From DATDCV01 sp036524155 (GTDB lineage Bacteria > Verrucomicrobiota > Verrucomicrobiia > Limisphaerales > UBA8199), in NCBI GenBank assembly GCA_036524155.1, contig DATDCV010000245.1:1-5164 (forward strand): a stretch of DNA of 5,164 nucleotides, given 5' to 3'. The notes under the pieces were generated by a model. That model saw nothing but the letters and a program-made list of their open reading frames with translations. It did not search any database and was not told the origin of the DNA. The translations under genes were made by a program, and so were the position numbers. Of this stretch, positions 1 to 5,049 are shown one piece after another. Positions within the stretch are counted from its first letter, which is position 1; every line of letters begins with the position of its first letter.

Positions 1-144
1 GCCATCGCGGTCAACGAGCGTTTGGAGGGGCAGCCCGCGTTGCGATTGCCCGGCGGCAGTGATGATAGCTTTATTGATTTCCACGGCTTCGGCGTTCTGT
101 CGTTTTGCGGAACCGACCGAGCCTTGCAGAATGACGGGGCACAG
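1..144 (-). CDS. Possible partial gene running off the left edge (unknown function)
   Basis: On the minus strand one frame is open for 48 codons, from just after a TGA (plus 145-147) to the window edge. It reads like real protein, including VILQGSVGSAKRQNAEAVEI and further on AIITAAGQSQRGLPLQTLVD. The composition is balanced, with few rare residues, and is more protein-like than the plus-strand frames over the same bases. No ATG is present. The only conventional start is a GTG at plus 84-82, and a CTG lies at 129-127. It may therefore be the start of a gene with an unusual start codon, or a gene fragment whose 5' end was lost next to the palindrome at 172-283. I do not recognise the family. 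The rest of the gene, if real, lies outside the window. Confidence 0.3.
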   Translation of the reverse strand, partial: MCPVILQGSVGSAKRQNAEAVEINKAIITAAGQSQRGLPLQTLVDRDG

Positions 145-171
145 TCAACTGCGAGCCAAGGTTCTGCGAGA

Positions 172-283
172 GTATCCGCTCAAGCTTGGGTCGGAGAGCC
201 GATTTTTAATCGGCTTAACCGCGCCGACGGCCGCGTGTAAGCCGAGTGCAACTCGGCGCTCCGACCCAAGGCTGAGCGGATAC
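172..283. repeat. Compound palindromic element 1 (long inverted repeat with two inner hairpins)
   Basis: The outer arms 172-196 and 259-283 are inverted copies matching at 23 of 25 positions. Between and beside them are two 17-nt hairpins: 198-214 (GCCGATT, loop TTT, AATCGGC) and 241-257 (GCCGAGT, loop GCA, ACTCGGC). The segment 235-268 is nearly identical to 1156-1189 in element 2. It is intergenic, 190 bp upstream of the asparaginase-like gene. It looks like a non-autonomous repetitive extragenic palindrome. Nothing convincing was found in the remaining gene-free bases 284-473. Confidence 0.85.
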
Positions 284-473
284 AAGCAAGCAATAACGCT
301 ATCCGCCCTCAAGAATATGGTCCGGGACGAAGGAGATGATAACGGTTGACGCCCCCGCATTTCGTGCGTAACACCCCGTTGAAGCGCGAGCCACGCCGGG
401 GATTGGGGCGCTGAGAGATGGCGCTCCGCGGCTCTGGCCATTCACTGATTCACTCATTGATTCCGCGGGATTT

Positions 474-953
474 ATGAAAATCAAGTTTTTCACGACGGGC
501 GGCACCATCGACAAAGTATATTTCGATGCGAAAAGCGAATTCCAGGTAGGTCCGCCGCAGGTGCTGGAGGTTCTGAAAGAAGCCAACGTAACGTTCGACT
601 TCGACATCGAATCCATCCTGCGGAAGGATAGCCTGGACCTGACGGACGCGGACCGGCAGCTCGTGCGCCAGCGAGTCGAGGCCGAGAATTGCGCGCTGAT
701 CGTCGTGACGCACGGCACGGATACTATGGTCGAGACCGGGCGTGTGCTGGCCGGCATACCAGGCAAGACGATCGTGCTGACGGGGTCGATGCAGCCGGCC
801 CGTTTCCGCAGCACCGACGCAGTGTTCAACATCGGCAGCGCCATCGGCGCAGTGCACTGCCTGCCGCCCGGCGTCTACATCACGATGAACGGTCGTATCT
901 TCGACCCGCAACGCACCCGCAAGAACCGCGAGCGCAACTGTTTCGAAACGTAG
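474..953 (+). CDS. Single-domain asparaginase-like protein (N-terminal asparaginase domain only)
   Basis: The 159-residue protein matches the N-terminal domain of type I/II L-asparaginases, which hydrolyse asparagine to aspartate and ammonia. The first active-site motif TTGGTID is at residues 7-13, with the nucleophile-equivalent Thr11. The second motif VTHGTDTM is at 78-85, with the Thr82-Asp83 pair. LTGSMQPA follows at 102-109, and Lys150 falls where the catalytic lysine is expected. The position of the second catalytic tyrosine appears to be Phe23. Full-length asparaginases have about 330 residues, so the C-terminal domain is absent. Small stand-alone proteins of this kind are known in other bacteria, so this is probably a natural short form rather than a truncation. 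The protein looks cytoplasmic, with no signal peptide. The ATG at 474 is chosen because the homology begins at once; GCGGGA at 465-470 is a weak ribosome binding site at best. Whether it has asparaginase activity is uncertain. Confidence 0.88.
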   Translation: MKIKFFTTGGTIDKVYFDAKSEFQVGPPQVLEVLKEANVTFDFDIESILRKDSLDLTDADRQLVRQRVEAENCALIVVTHGTDTMVETGRVLAGIPGKTIVLTGSMQPARFRSTDAVFNIGSAIGAVHCLPPGVYITMNGRIFDPQRTRKNRERNCFET

Positions 954-1092
954 CCCCAGCCCGAACATTTCGTAGCGACTGTAGGCGACGATGTGAGGCG
1001 ATTCAGATCCGCAAAAAGCCGTCGCATGATGCCAATGTACTGGCGCCTTTCATTGACACCCCAGTACCTGTGCCTGTCCGGATGGTGAGCCC
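954..1092. other. Intergenic stretch with a possible half REP element
   Basis: No gene is seen here. A GTAG at 972-975 followed by GCGACTGTAGGCGACGATGT resembles one arm of a palindromic repeat, but I cannot find the partner arm. It may be a decayed or half element. No clear rho-independent terminator follows the asparaginase-like gene. Confidence 0.25.
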
Positions 1093-1189
1093 GGAGCGCC
1101 GACTTGCAGTCGGCTTAAAACGCTGCCCTGAGAGCGCATCCACTATTCGACCAGAGTGTAAGCCGACTGCAAGTCGGCGCTCCGACCCA
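1093..1189. repeat. Compound palindromic element 2, sister of element 1
   Basis: Arms 1093-1117 and 1159-1183 are a perfect 25-bp inverted repeat separated by 41 bp. Each arm is itself a 17-nt hairpin with a 7-bp stem and 3-nt loop (1098-1114 and 1162-1178, both GCCGACT/AGTCGGC). Bases 1156-1189 match element 1 (235-268) at 32 of 34 positions. The two differences are the two halves of one base pair. The left arm 1093-1118 likewise matches 193-218. It is intergenic, between the asparaginase-like and prepilin-like genes. Confidence 0.9.
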
Positions 1190-1379
1190 GAGTGCACAGT
1201 TGCATGTCGGGCCTGCGGCGCGTAGACTGTGGCCATGTAAGCCCATCACTCCGCTACCGGAAGCCTGGCGATTTGCCGCGCTTCCGTTGGCAGGGCGGTC
1301 AACTGGAAGGGCGGGTTGGAAATGGGCAAGTCGGCGTGGTGAGCGAAAAGCACTCAGGTGGGTTGCGGAGCAACAGAAT
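1190..1379. other. Leader region of the prepilin-like gene
   Basis: The plus frame used by the prepilin gene stays open upstream from about 1200, but this extension has no prepilin character and part of it lies beside element 2, so I treat it as untranslated. GGAG at 1367-1370, nine bases before the ATG at 1380, is a good ribosome binding site. I found no convincing sigma-70 promoter. Confidence 0.4.
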
Positions 1380-2195
1380 ATGAAGTCTAAGCCATATAAT
1401 CCATCCGGACGGCCACCTCGGCGGAACCTTCCGACCGGCTTCACGCTGATCGAACTGCTGGTCGTCATTGCAATCATCGCGATCCTCGCCAGCATGCTGT
1501 TGCCGGCGCTGTCCCGCGCGAAGGAAAAGGCGAAAGGCATCAAGTGCCTCAGCAATCTCAAACAGATCAACTTGAGCTACGGCCTTTACGCCGATGACCA
1601 GCGGGACCAGGTGGTGACGCTCTACCTGTACCAAACCGCTCCACCGGGCGCGTTCTTTCCGGGTGATGTCACCTGGTGGGTGGAGTTGCTCCGGCCTTAC
1701 CTGTACGGTACCAATGTGATTGGCTGCCCCAGCGTGATGGGCGGCGTCGCTTCAACGCCCGGCGGCCCCGGAGGCCTCGGCATCGCCCTCAGCCATCCCG
1801 AACTCTCGTCCTGGTCAGACCAGTGGCGACCGAAGCTGTCCAGCCTCCCGAACCCGGTGAAGAAACTGCCGTTTGTGGATTCCGGCCTGGTTGGCAATCC
1901 GGCGGAGCGCGACCCCGACAACTGGGTGGAGGTTCCCAAGCAACAGGCGCTTTATTGGCGGGTGCCCACCAACCAGGGTTACTACAATGACGTGCCCCAG
2001 CGTCCCGTGAGTCGCCATAATCGGCGGTGCAACGCCGGCTTTGCTGACGGGCACGCCGAAACACTCAGGGTTAGCAAGATGGGTTTGCAGTATTACCCCG
2101 GCAAAACGTTGGATGGAAAGCCCGCCACCGGTATTTCCTGGCTCGGCGGCAACGGCTTTTATGACCCCCGATGGATGTGGTCCTGGGGATCCTGA
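1380..2195 (+). CDS. Prepilin-type N-terminal cleavage/methylation protein with H-X9-DG C-terminal motif
   Basis: The 271-residue protein opens with a basic leader (residues 1-20) and the type III signal GFTLIELLVVIAIIAILAS. Cleavage by prepilin peptidase would fall between Gly20 and Phe21, leaving a methylated N-terminal Phe with Glu25 at position +5. The hydrophobic helix spans about 21-43 and is followed by the charged stretch SRAKEKAKGIKCLSNLKQIN. The C-terminal half contains RHNRRCNAGFADGH, in which His213 is separated by nine residues from Asp223-Gly224. This is the H-X9-DG motif typical of pseudopilin-like proteins that are greatly expanded in Planctomycetota and Verrucomicrobiota. The protein is expected in the inner membrane or a type II secretion-like pseudopilus; its specific role is unknown. 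The ATG at 1380 is chosen because of GGAG nine bases upstream and because the leader length then fits the family. Palindromes flank the gene on both sides, so it appears monocistronic. Confidence 0.92.
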   Translation: MKSKPYNPSGRPPRRNLPTGFTLIELLVVIAIIAILASMLLPALSRAKEKAKGIKCLSNLKQINLSYGLYADDQRDQVVTLYLYQTAPPGAFFPGDVTWWVELLRPYLYGTNVIGCPSVMGGVASTPGGPGGLGIALSHPELSSWSDQWRPKLSSLPNPVKKLPFVDSGLVGNPAERDPDNWVEVPKQQALYWRVPTNQGYYNDVPQRPVSRHNRRCNAGFADGHAETLRVSKMGLQYYPGKTLDGKPATGISWLGGNGFYDPRWMWSWGS

Positions 2196-2299
2196 ACGCG
2201 AGGCTTGGGTACCCGCTAATTTTCGGGACTATGCCTTCCAGGCCGGGATCGTGCTTTTCATTTGAGAGCGTTCTCGACCGCAGGGCTGTGGACGAAGTC

Positions 2300-2415
2300 G
2301 TAGCGCAGATTTGTAATCTGCCGTATCGCAGGTTTTTAACCTGCAGGGCGCCCAGCGGTTTCAGAGGTCTGCCGATTGAAAATCGGCGATACGGCAGATT
2401 CCAAATCTGCGCTAC
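2300..2415. repeat. Compound palindromic element 3 (30-bp arms, four hairpin modules)
   Basis: Arms 2300-2329 and 2386-2415 are inverted copies matching at 29 of 30 positions. The single mismatch (2314 versus 2401) falls in the triloops of the arm hairpins. The element holds four 17-nt hairpins, each 7-bp stem, 3-nt loop, 7-bp stem: 2305-2321 and 2394-2410 (GCAGATT/AATCTGC), 2328-2344 (GCAGGTT/AACCTGC) and 2371-2387 (GCCGATT/AATCGGC). Both ends begin with GTAG when read inward (2300-2303 on plus, 2415-2412 on minus). It lies between the stop of the prepilin-like gene and the next gene. Confidence 0.92.
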
Positions 2416-2488
2416 CCGACAGGGACTGATGGCGACTTTGTTACTGGCTCTGTCTCGAGAGCGGGTGCCAGTCTGCTTTGCTTGCTTT

Positions 2489-3133
2489 ATGCCGAAACAA
2501 ACGAGAGGTCTGGTGGTCGCGTGCCTGTTGCTTGGTGTCATCGCAGTCTCGCTTTATTTCGGAGCCGGCGGCCGTTCGCAAAAGATCGATCTGGGCCCTT
2601 ACAACGCCCTGGGTGCGGTGACGGCGGAGGAAACCGCCAGGCTCATCGGCAATAAAGGCCAGGTGTTGCTGCTGGTGCCCGACACGGGACCCGACAAGAA
2701 TCCGTCCGTGGAAGCGGAGGTGCAGACTTTCCAACAAGCCCTGAAGAAACAGCGCGGCCTGACTTTGGTTGTCGACAGGGTGCCGGTCACCCCGATGCTG
2801 ATGATGGCCACCGGTGGCGGTGTGCCTCCGGAACAGCTTTTTCGCAGCCTCGAAGCTCACCCTAATTCCGGAGCCCTGGTGCTGCTTTTCCGGTTCCCGC
2901 AATTGGCTGATGACCAAATCGAGTTGCTGAAAAAGAAGGATCTGAAGATTGTCGTTGTGTCGTCCTTCTATCCTGACTACCAGCGGCTGCTGGACAGCCA
3001 AACAATCCACCTGGCAATCGCGCCCCGTCAGGACGCGCCCGAACCGGGCGGGCCAGCCCCTCGGACCTTGCGCGAACGGTTCGACCAGGACTACACGATT
3101 TTCAGGGCCGCCGGGGCTATCCGCTCGCCTTAG
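2489..3133 (+). CDS. Membrane-anchored protein of unknown function
   Basis: The 214-residue protein starts MPKQTRGLVVACLLLGVIAV, a short basic N-terminus followed by one hydrophobic segment (about residues 8-26). It is therefore either an inner-membrane anchored protein or one with an uncleaved signal. The rest is soluble and probably periplasmic. It shows alternating hydrophobic beta-strand-like runs (GQVLLLVPD, GLTLVVDRVPV, GALVLLFRF, DLKIVVVSS) between helices, suggesting an alpha/beta Rossmann-like or periplasmic-binding-protein-like fold; this is inference only. I do not recognise a named family. The ATG at 2489 is preferred because the signal-like segment follows directly. An in-frame ATG at 2429 with AGGGA at 2421-2425 would add 20 residues and cannot be excluded. 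The C-terminus (DYTIFRAAGAIRSP) abuts a transposase remnant with no spacer, so the natural end may have been altered by insertion or deletion. Confidence 0.7.
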   Translation: MPKQTRGLVVACLLLGVIAVSLYFGAGGRSQKIDLGPYNALGAVTAEETARLIGNKGQVLLLVPDTGPDKNPSVEAEVQTFQQALKKQRGLTLVVDRVPVTPMLMMATGGGVPPEQLFRSLEAHPNSGALVLLFRFPQLADDQIELLKKKDLKIVVVSSFYPDYQRLLDSQTIHLAIAPRQDAPEPGGPAPRTLRERFDQDYTIFRAAGAIRSP

Positions 3134-3135
3134 CG

Positions 3136-3385
3136 CCTCCGTGGAGCAGTCTGGTGTGGTACATGGCCGCCTCGGAATATCGGCCCAAATGGGTGCGGGT
3201 CGATCGGCTGTTGGGCGATCGCGGCTCGCCTGAGGAAGGAGACGACGCTTTCGGTCAAGAACATCGCCGGGCTACTGCATTTGGGCGCTGCTAACAGCGC
3301 CAGGGTTCGGTTACAGGAACGGGCGAAAACGATGGGCGGCGACCTGATCTCGGCACCCTCCCGCTCGGAATATGAACAGGACTGA
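3136..3385 (+). pseudogene. Remnant of a REP-associated tyrosine transposase (RAYT)
   Basis: Two pieces of a RAYT (Y1/IS200-like transposase) are visible in different frames. About 3136-3216 encodes PPWSSLVWYMAASEYRPKWV followed by RVDRLLGD, matching the WSS...RPxWxRVDRLLGE segment after the catalytic core. From 3215 onward another frame encodes AIAARLRKETTLSVKNIAGL followed by LHLGAANSARVRLQERAK, matching the C-terminal helix-turn-helix-like end of these proteins; it stops at 3383-3385. The roughly 100 residues that normally separate the pieces are missing, and so is the N-terminal part with the HUH motif and catalytic tyrosine. The remnant cannot be active. It starts three bases after the stop of the preceding gene and ends about 125 bp before an inverted pair of REP-like hairpins. 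The family assignment rests on remembered motif similarity. Confidence 0.7.
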
Positions 3386-3456
3386 TGAGTGTGCTCGTTT
3401 GACCCCTATTAGTGGTAATGGAGACTGTAGAAGGTGCTGCCCATGCCGGTATTTCT

Positions 3457-3490
3457 GCCACCCCGCCAATCCGCGGATTGGCGGGGTGGC
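3457..3490. repeat. Perfect 34-bp palindrome
   Basis: Bases 3457-3490 equal their own reverse complement over all 34 positions, centred on CCGCGG (3471-3476). As single-stranded DNA or RNA it would form a very stable GC-rich hairpin. No T-run follows on either strand, so it is not a typical intrinsic terminator. It could still stop transcription arriving from either side. Its inner CCAATCC/GGATTGG resembles the second hairpins of the REP-like units just downstream. Confidence 0.9.
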
Positions 3491-3510
3491 GAGCTCTTTG
3501 TGGCATTGGT

Positions 3511-3703
3511 TCCGGAGGTCGCTCCCCGAGAACCCCCTGGCGACCTCCGGCTACTATCTGCCAATCCTTCGGATTGAGGGTCCGCGCCAGGTTTCTTTCG
3601 CTGGTTTTCGCGCGTCGGTTCCGACGCTCCCCAACCCGCCAGGGTTGGCAGACAGTAGCCGGTGCGTCGTTCGTGGGGTGCAGGGAGCGAACGACCACCG
3701 GAA
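3511..3703. repeat. Inverted pair of two-hairpin REP-like units with GTAG heads
   Basis: The left unit (plus, about 3511-3578) has an 11-bp stem (3512-3522 with 3540-3550), then CTACTATCTG, then a small hairpin CAATCC-TTC-GGATTG (3562-3576). The right unit is the same design on the minus strand (3703 to 3631). It has a 14-bp stem with one bulged base (3659-3664 and 3666-3673 with 3688-3695 and 3696-3701), then CTACTGTCTG, then CCAACCC-TGGC-GGGTTGG (3648-3631). Segments 3547-3567 and 3642-3662 match at 19 of 21 positions as inverted copies. Each large hairpin is preceded by GTAG on its own strand (3655-3658 plus; 3554-3551 minus), the head tetranucleotide known for REPs recognised by RAYTs. 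The spacer holds another short hairpin (3612-3627). Confidence 0.8.
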
Positions 3704-4153
3704 TGCTGCCCCCCGGCTCTGAGAGCATCCTGAAAGGATGCCAGAAGAAAACCGACCCGCGCGCCGGCAGCAGGCAATCGTCCATGGCCCACCATTCGCA
3801 TTCTCCCCATCATTCCCCCCGTTGTTCACGGGCCACGCGTCAGGGGGCCGACCATGTGCGGGGCGCTTGGCACGTAAGGCGTTCACATCTCCAAGGGGTT
3901 TGCCGAGGGCATCTTTGTAGAAGAACACAACCCGATTAAACGCCTGGTTCTGGCTGCTGGCCGAGACATCGCGCAGGGCCAATCGGGTCAGGAATGCTTC
4001 CACTTTTTTCTCGCTGGAAAACTCCGGGGACATTCCGCGCAGGGCGCTAATATAACGGCGGAGCCAGAAGACGTAAGAATCCTCTGTGGCTAAAGCTTTG
4101 TGTTGGCGCCGGAGAACCTGGCGCACCCGCTCGATTGCTTGGGCTGGGTTCAT
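3554..4153 (-). pseudogene. Truncated integron-type integrase (tyrosine recombinase, N-terminal domain only)
   Basis: From the ATG at 4153 the first 98 residues (4153 down to about 3860) match the SAM-like core-binding domain of integron integrases and related tyrosine recombinases. Recognisable blocks are LATEDSYVFWLRRYI (about 21-35), VEAFLTRLALRDVSASSQNQ (51-70), AFNRVVFFYKDALGKPLGDV (71-90) and LRAKRP (93-98). Family members continue at once with LPVVLT-like sequence into the catalytic domain carrying the Arg...His-x-x-Arg...Tyr residues. Here the frame instead runs through unrelated sequence and the REP-like block to a stop at 3554, and none of these residues is seen. The gene is therefore dead as a recombinase, although the DNA-binding domain could in principle be made. 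An in-frame TGA lies at plus 4157-4159, just upstream, so this is the first possible ATG. Orientation is divergent from the genes at 4464 and 5050, as in a classical integron. Confidence 0.78.
3725..3741. repeat. Short hairpin flanking the REP pair
   Basis: GCATCC (3725-3730) and GGATGC (3736-3741) form a 6-bp stem with a 5-nt loop. It sits just outside the right REP-like unit and may be part of the same repeat cluster, in the position that the 34-bp palindrome occupies on the left. Confidence 0.45.
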
Positions 4154-4463
4154 CGTTCAATGGCGCAACGCTACCAAGGGCGGTTGGACAGAAGCTGTCC
4201 AAGTGCTGAGAAAGAACAGATGGGTTTCTTTTGCCTTGGATCACCTAACCAGCCGTCGTATGATCCTTAGAACGGCCGTTGGTTGTGAACAACTTACAAC
4301 AAATCGGGCGGAGAATTTCCGGCACGAGATCACCGGACCGGAGAGTCGACCTCGCCATCGGCAAGGCGATGCTCATGAGCAACTTGGGAGAAATCAGCCC
4401 TGCAAGGCCGAGAAAAAGGATCACGATTCCGCCGTCGCTGAATCACAGTTCGGTGTAAAGCGC
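4154..4463. other. Possible integron attI region between integrase and first cassette-like gene
   Basis: The 310 bp between the divergent integrase remnant and the gene at 4464 hold no confident gene. The plus frame of the next gene stays open through it, but the sequence is not protein-like. Features seen are GTTGGAC at 4183-4189 (fits the integron core consensus GTTRRRY), the inverted repeat 4184-4202, ACCTAAC at 4243-4249 (fits RYYYAAC), the 10-bp palindrome AACGGCCGTT at 4271-4280, and a doubtful minus-strand 59-codon frame (4424-4245). An attI site would be expected here, but the individual core matches are short and could be chance. Confidence 0.35.
4184..4202. promoter_or_regulatory. 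Perfect 8-bp inverted repeat upstream of the integrase start
   Basis: TTGGACAG (4184-4191) and CTGTCCAA (4195-4202) form a perfect inverted repeat with a 3-nt centre, 31-49 bp upstream of the integrase ATG. It could be an operator for the integrase gene or a pair of recombinase-binding arms; the first arm overlaps the GTTGGAC core-like sequence. It does not match the CTGT-N8-ACAG LexA box, because the half-sites are in the opposite order. Confidence 0.4.
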
Positions 4464-4931
4464 ATGAGCATCCTCCACAACTTGAAGCTACGGTTTTCGC
4501 CACCCCGTGTCACTGACGCGGACTTCGGCAGCCTGCTGTTCATGTTCATTCCGAACGAGCCAGAGCGGTCTTACTGGGAGTGCGAGTGGACGTTCCCGAA
4601 GACTGGCACTGAGGTTTCGATTGCTTTGCCCGGCGATGAGAGCGGACCGTTGCCAGAGGCTCGCCAGTTCTATCTGAATTTGCCCGGACGCTTTGAGCAG
4701 ATTCTAGCCGCCGCTCGTCCGCAGTTGCAGGAGGTTTTCAAGCCGTGGTTGCAGCAGGACTTGCCGCAGGACGTCTTCACTGTCGTCAAGCTCGCAGGCT
4801 TTGGAGTTGAGGATATGAAGGCACACCCGCTGCATTGGGACATCTCGTTTGAGACGACCGGCGAGAAGTGGCTTGGTATCGTCATCCCGTTTCACGGAGA
4901 CACTCCGCAGAAGGCAGTGGTTGACACATGA
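4464..4931 (+). CDS. Hypothetical protein, cassette-like
   Basis: The 155-residue protein starts MSILHNLKLRFSPPRVTDAD and is acidic-to-neutral, soluble and probably cytoplasmic, with no signal peptide or membrane segment. Clear blocks are PERSYWECEWTFPKTGTEVS (residues 33-52), LPGDESGPLPEARQFYLNLP (55-74), a helix with AAARPQLQEVFKPWL (82-96), LAGFGVED (110-117) and FETTGEKWLGIVIPFHGDTP (129-148). The mix of strong motifs and a neat end (AVVDT) suggests a real conserved family, but I cannot name its function. The ATG at 4464 is chosen because conserved-looking sequence starts there. The frame stays open upstream to 4086, but that part overlaps the integrase on the other strand and looks non-coding. 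No good ribosome binding site is present. Position and orientation fit the first gene of an integron cassette array. Confidence 0.8.
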   Translation: MSILHNLKLRFSPPRVTDADFGSLLFMFIPNEPERSYWECEWTFPKTGTEVSIALPGDESGPLPEARQFYLNLPGRFEQILAAARPQLQEVFKPWLQQDLPQDVFTVVKLAGFGVEDMKAHPLHWDISFETTGEKWLGIVIPFHGDTPQKAVVDT

Positions 4932-4954
4932 GAACACCGAACCAGATCACTGGA

Positions 4955-5038
4955 CCGAACGCGTGCGGGCCGCGTCAGTTCCCAATTCGGACGCCACTGG
5001 CCGCCCGCGTCGGTCAGTTCCGTCGTTCGGCATCTAAC
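4955..5038. repeat. Imperfect palindrome, attC-like recombination site candidate
   Basis: CCGAACG (4955-4961) pairs with CGTTCGG (5024-5030), and GCGGGC (4965-4970) with GCCCGC (5003-5008), giving an imperfect long hairpin. ATCTAAC at 5032-5038 fits the integron core consensus RYYYAAC. A 9-nt direct repeat GTCAGTTCC (4974-4982 and 5013-5021) lies inside. It fills the gap between two plus-strand genes next to an integron integrase remnant, where an attC is expected. The spacers between the paired blocks are unequal (3 and 15 nt) and no perfect GTTRRRY partner is seen, so the assignment is tentative. Confidence 0.4.
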
Positions 5039-5049
5039 CTCAGCTGAAT

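Noticed and set aside
1053..1058. TTGACA resembling a -35 box upstream of the prepilin-like gene
   Set aside because: No -10-like sequence lies 16-18 bp downstream (the region is GTCCGG), and it is more than 300 bp from the start codon.
1190..1379. Minus-strand frame containing PISNPPFQL, resembling the NPPF motif of adenine DNA methyltransferases
   Set aside because: Only the four-residue motif matches; a stop follows soon after and no other methyltransferase motif is seen. Chance similarity is likelier.
2171..2488. Upstream in-frame extension of the gene at 2489
   Set aside because: It translates straight through palindromic element 3 and overlaps the end of the prepilin gene. The signal-like N-terminus at 2489 is the natural start.
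3457..3490. Rho-independent terminator
   Set aside because: The stem is strong, but no T-run follows on either strand.
172..3703. CRISPR array
   Set aside because: The repeats are few, palindromic and irregularly spaced, with no unique spacers of constant length.
3554..3859. C-terminal 100 residues of the integrase frame as a real domain
   Set aside because: The translated sequence passes through REP-like hairpins and shows none of the tyrosine recombinase catalytic motifs.
4239..4250. GGATCACCTAAC resembling the 3' end of 16S rRNA
   Set aside because: Only nine bases match and nothing upstream resembles rRNA.
4086..4463. Upstream in-frame extension of the gene at 4464
   Set aside because: It overlaps the integrase N-terminus antisense and has a basic, low-quality composition unlike the rest of the protein.
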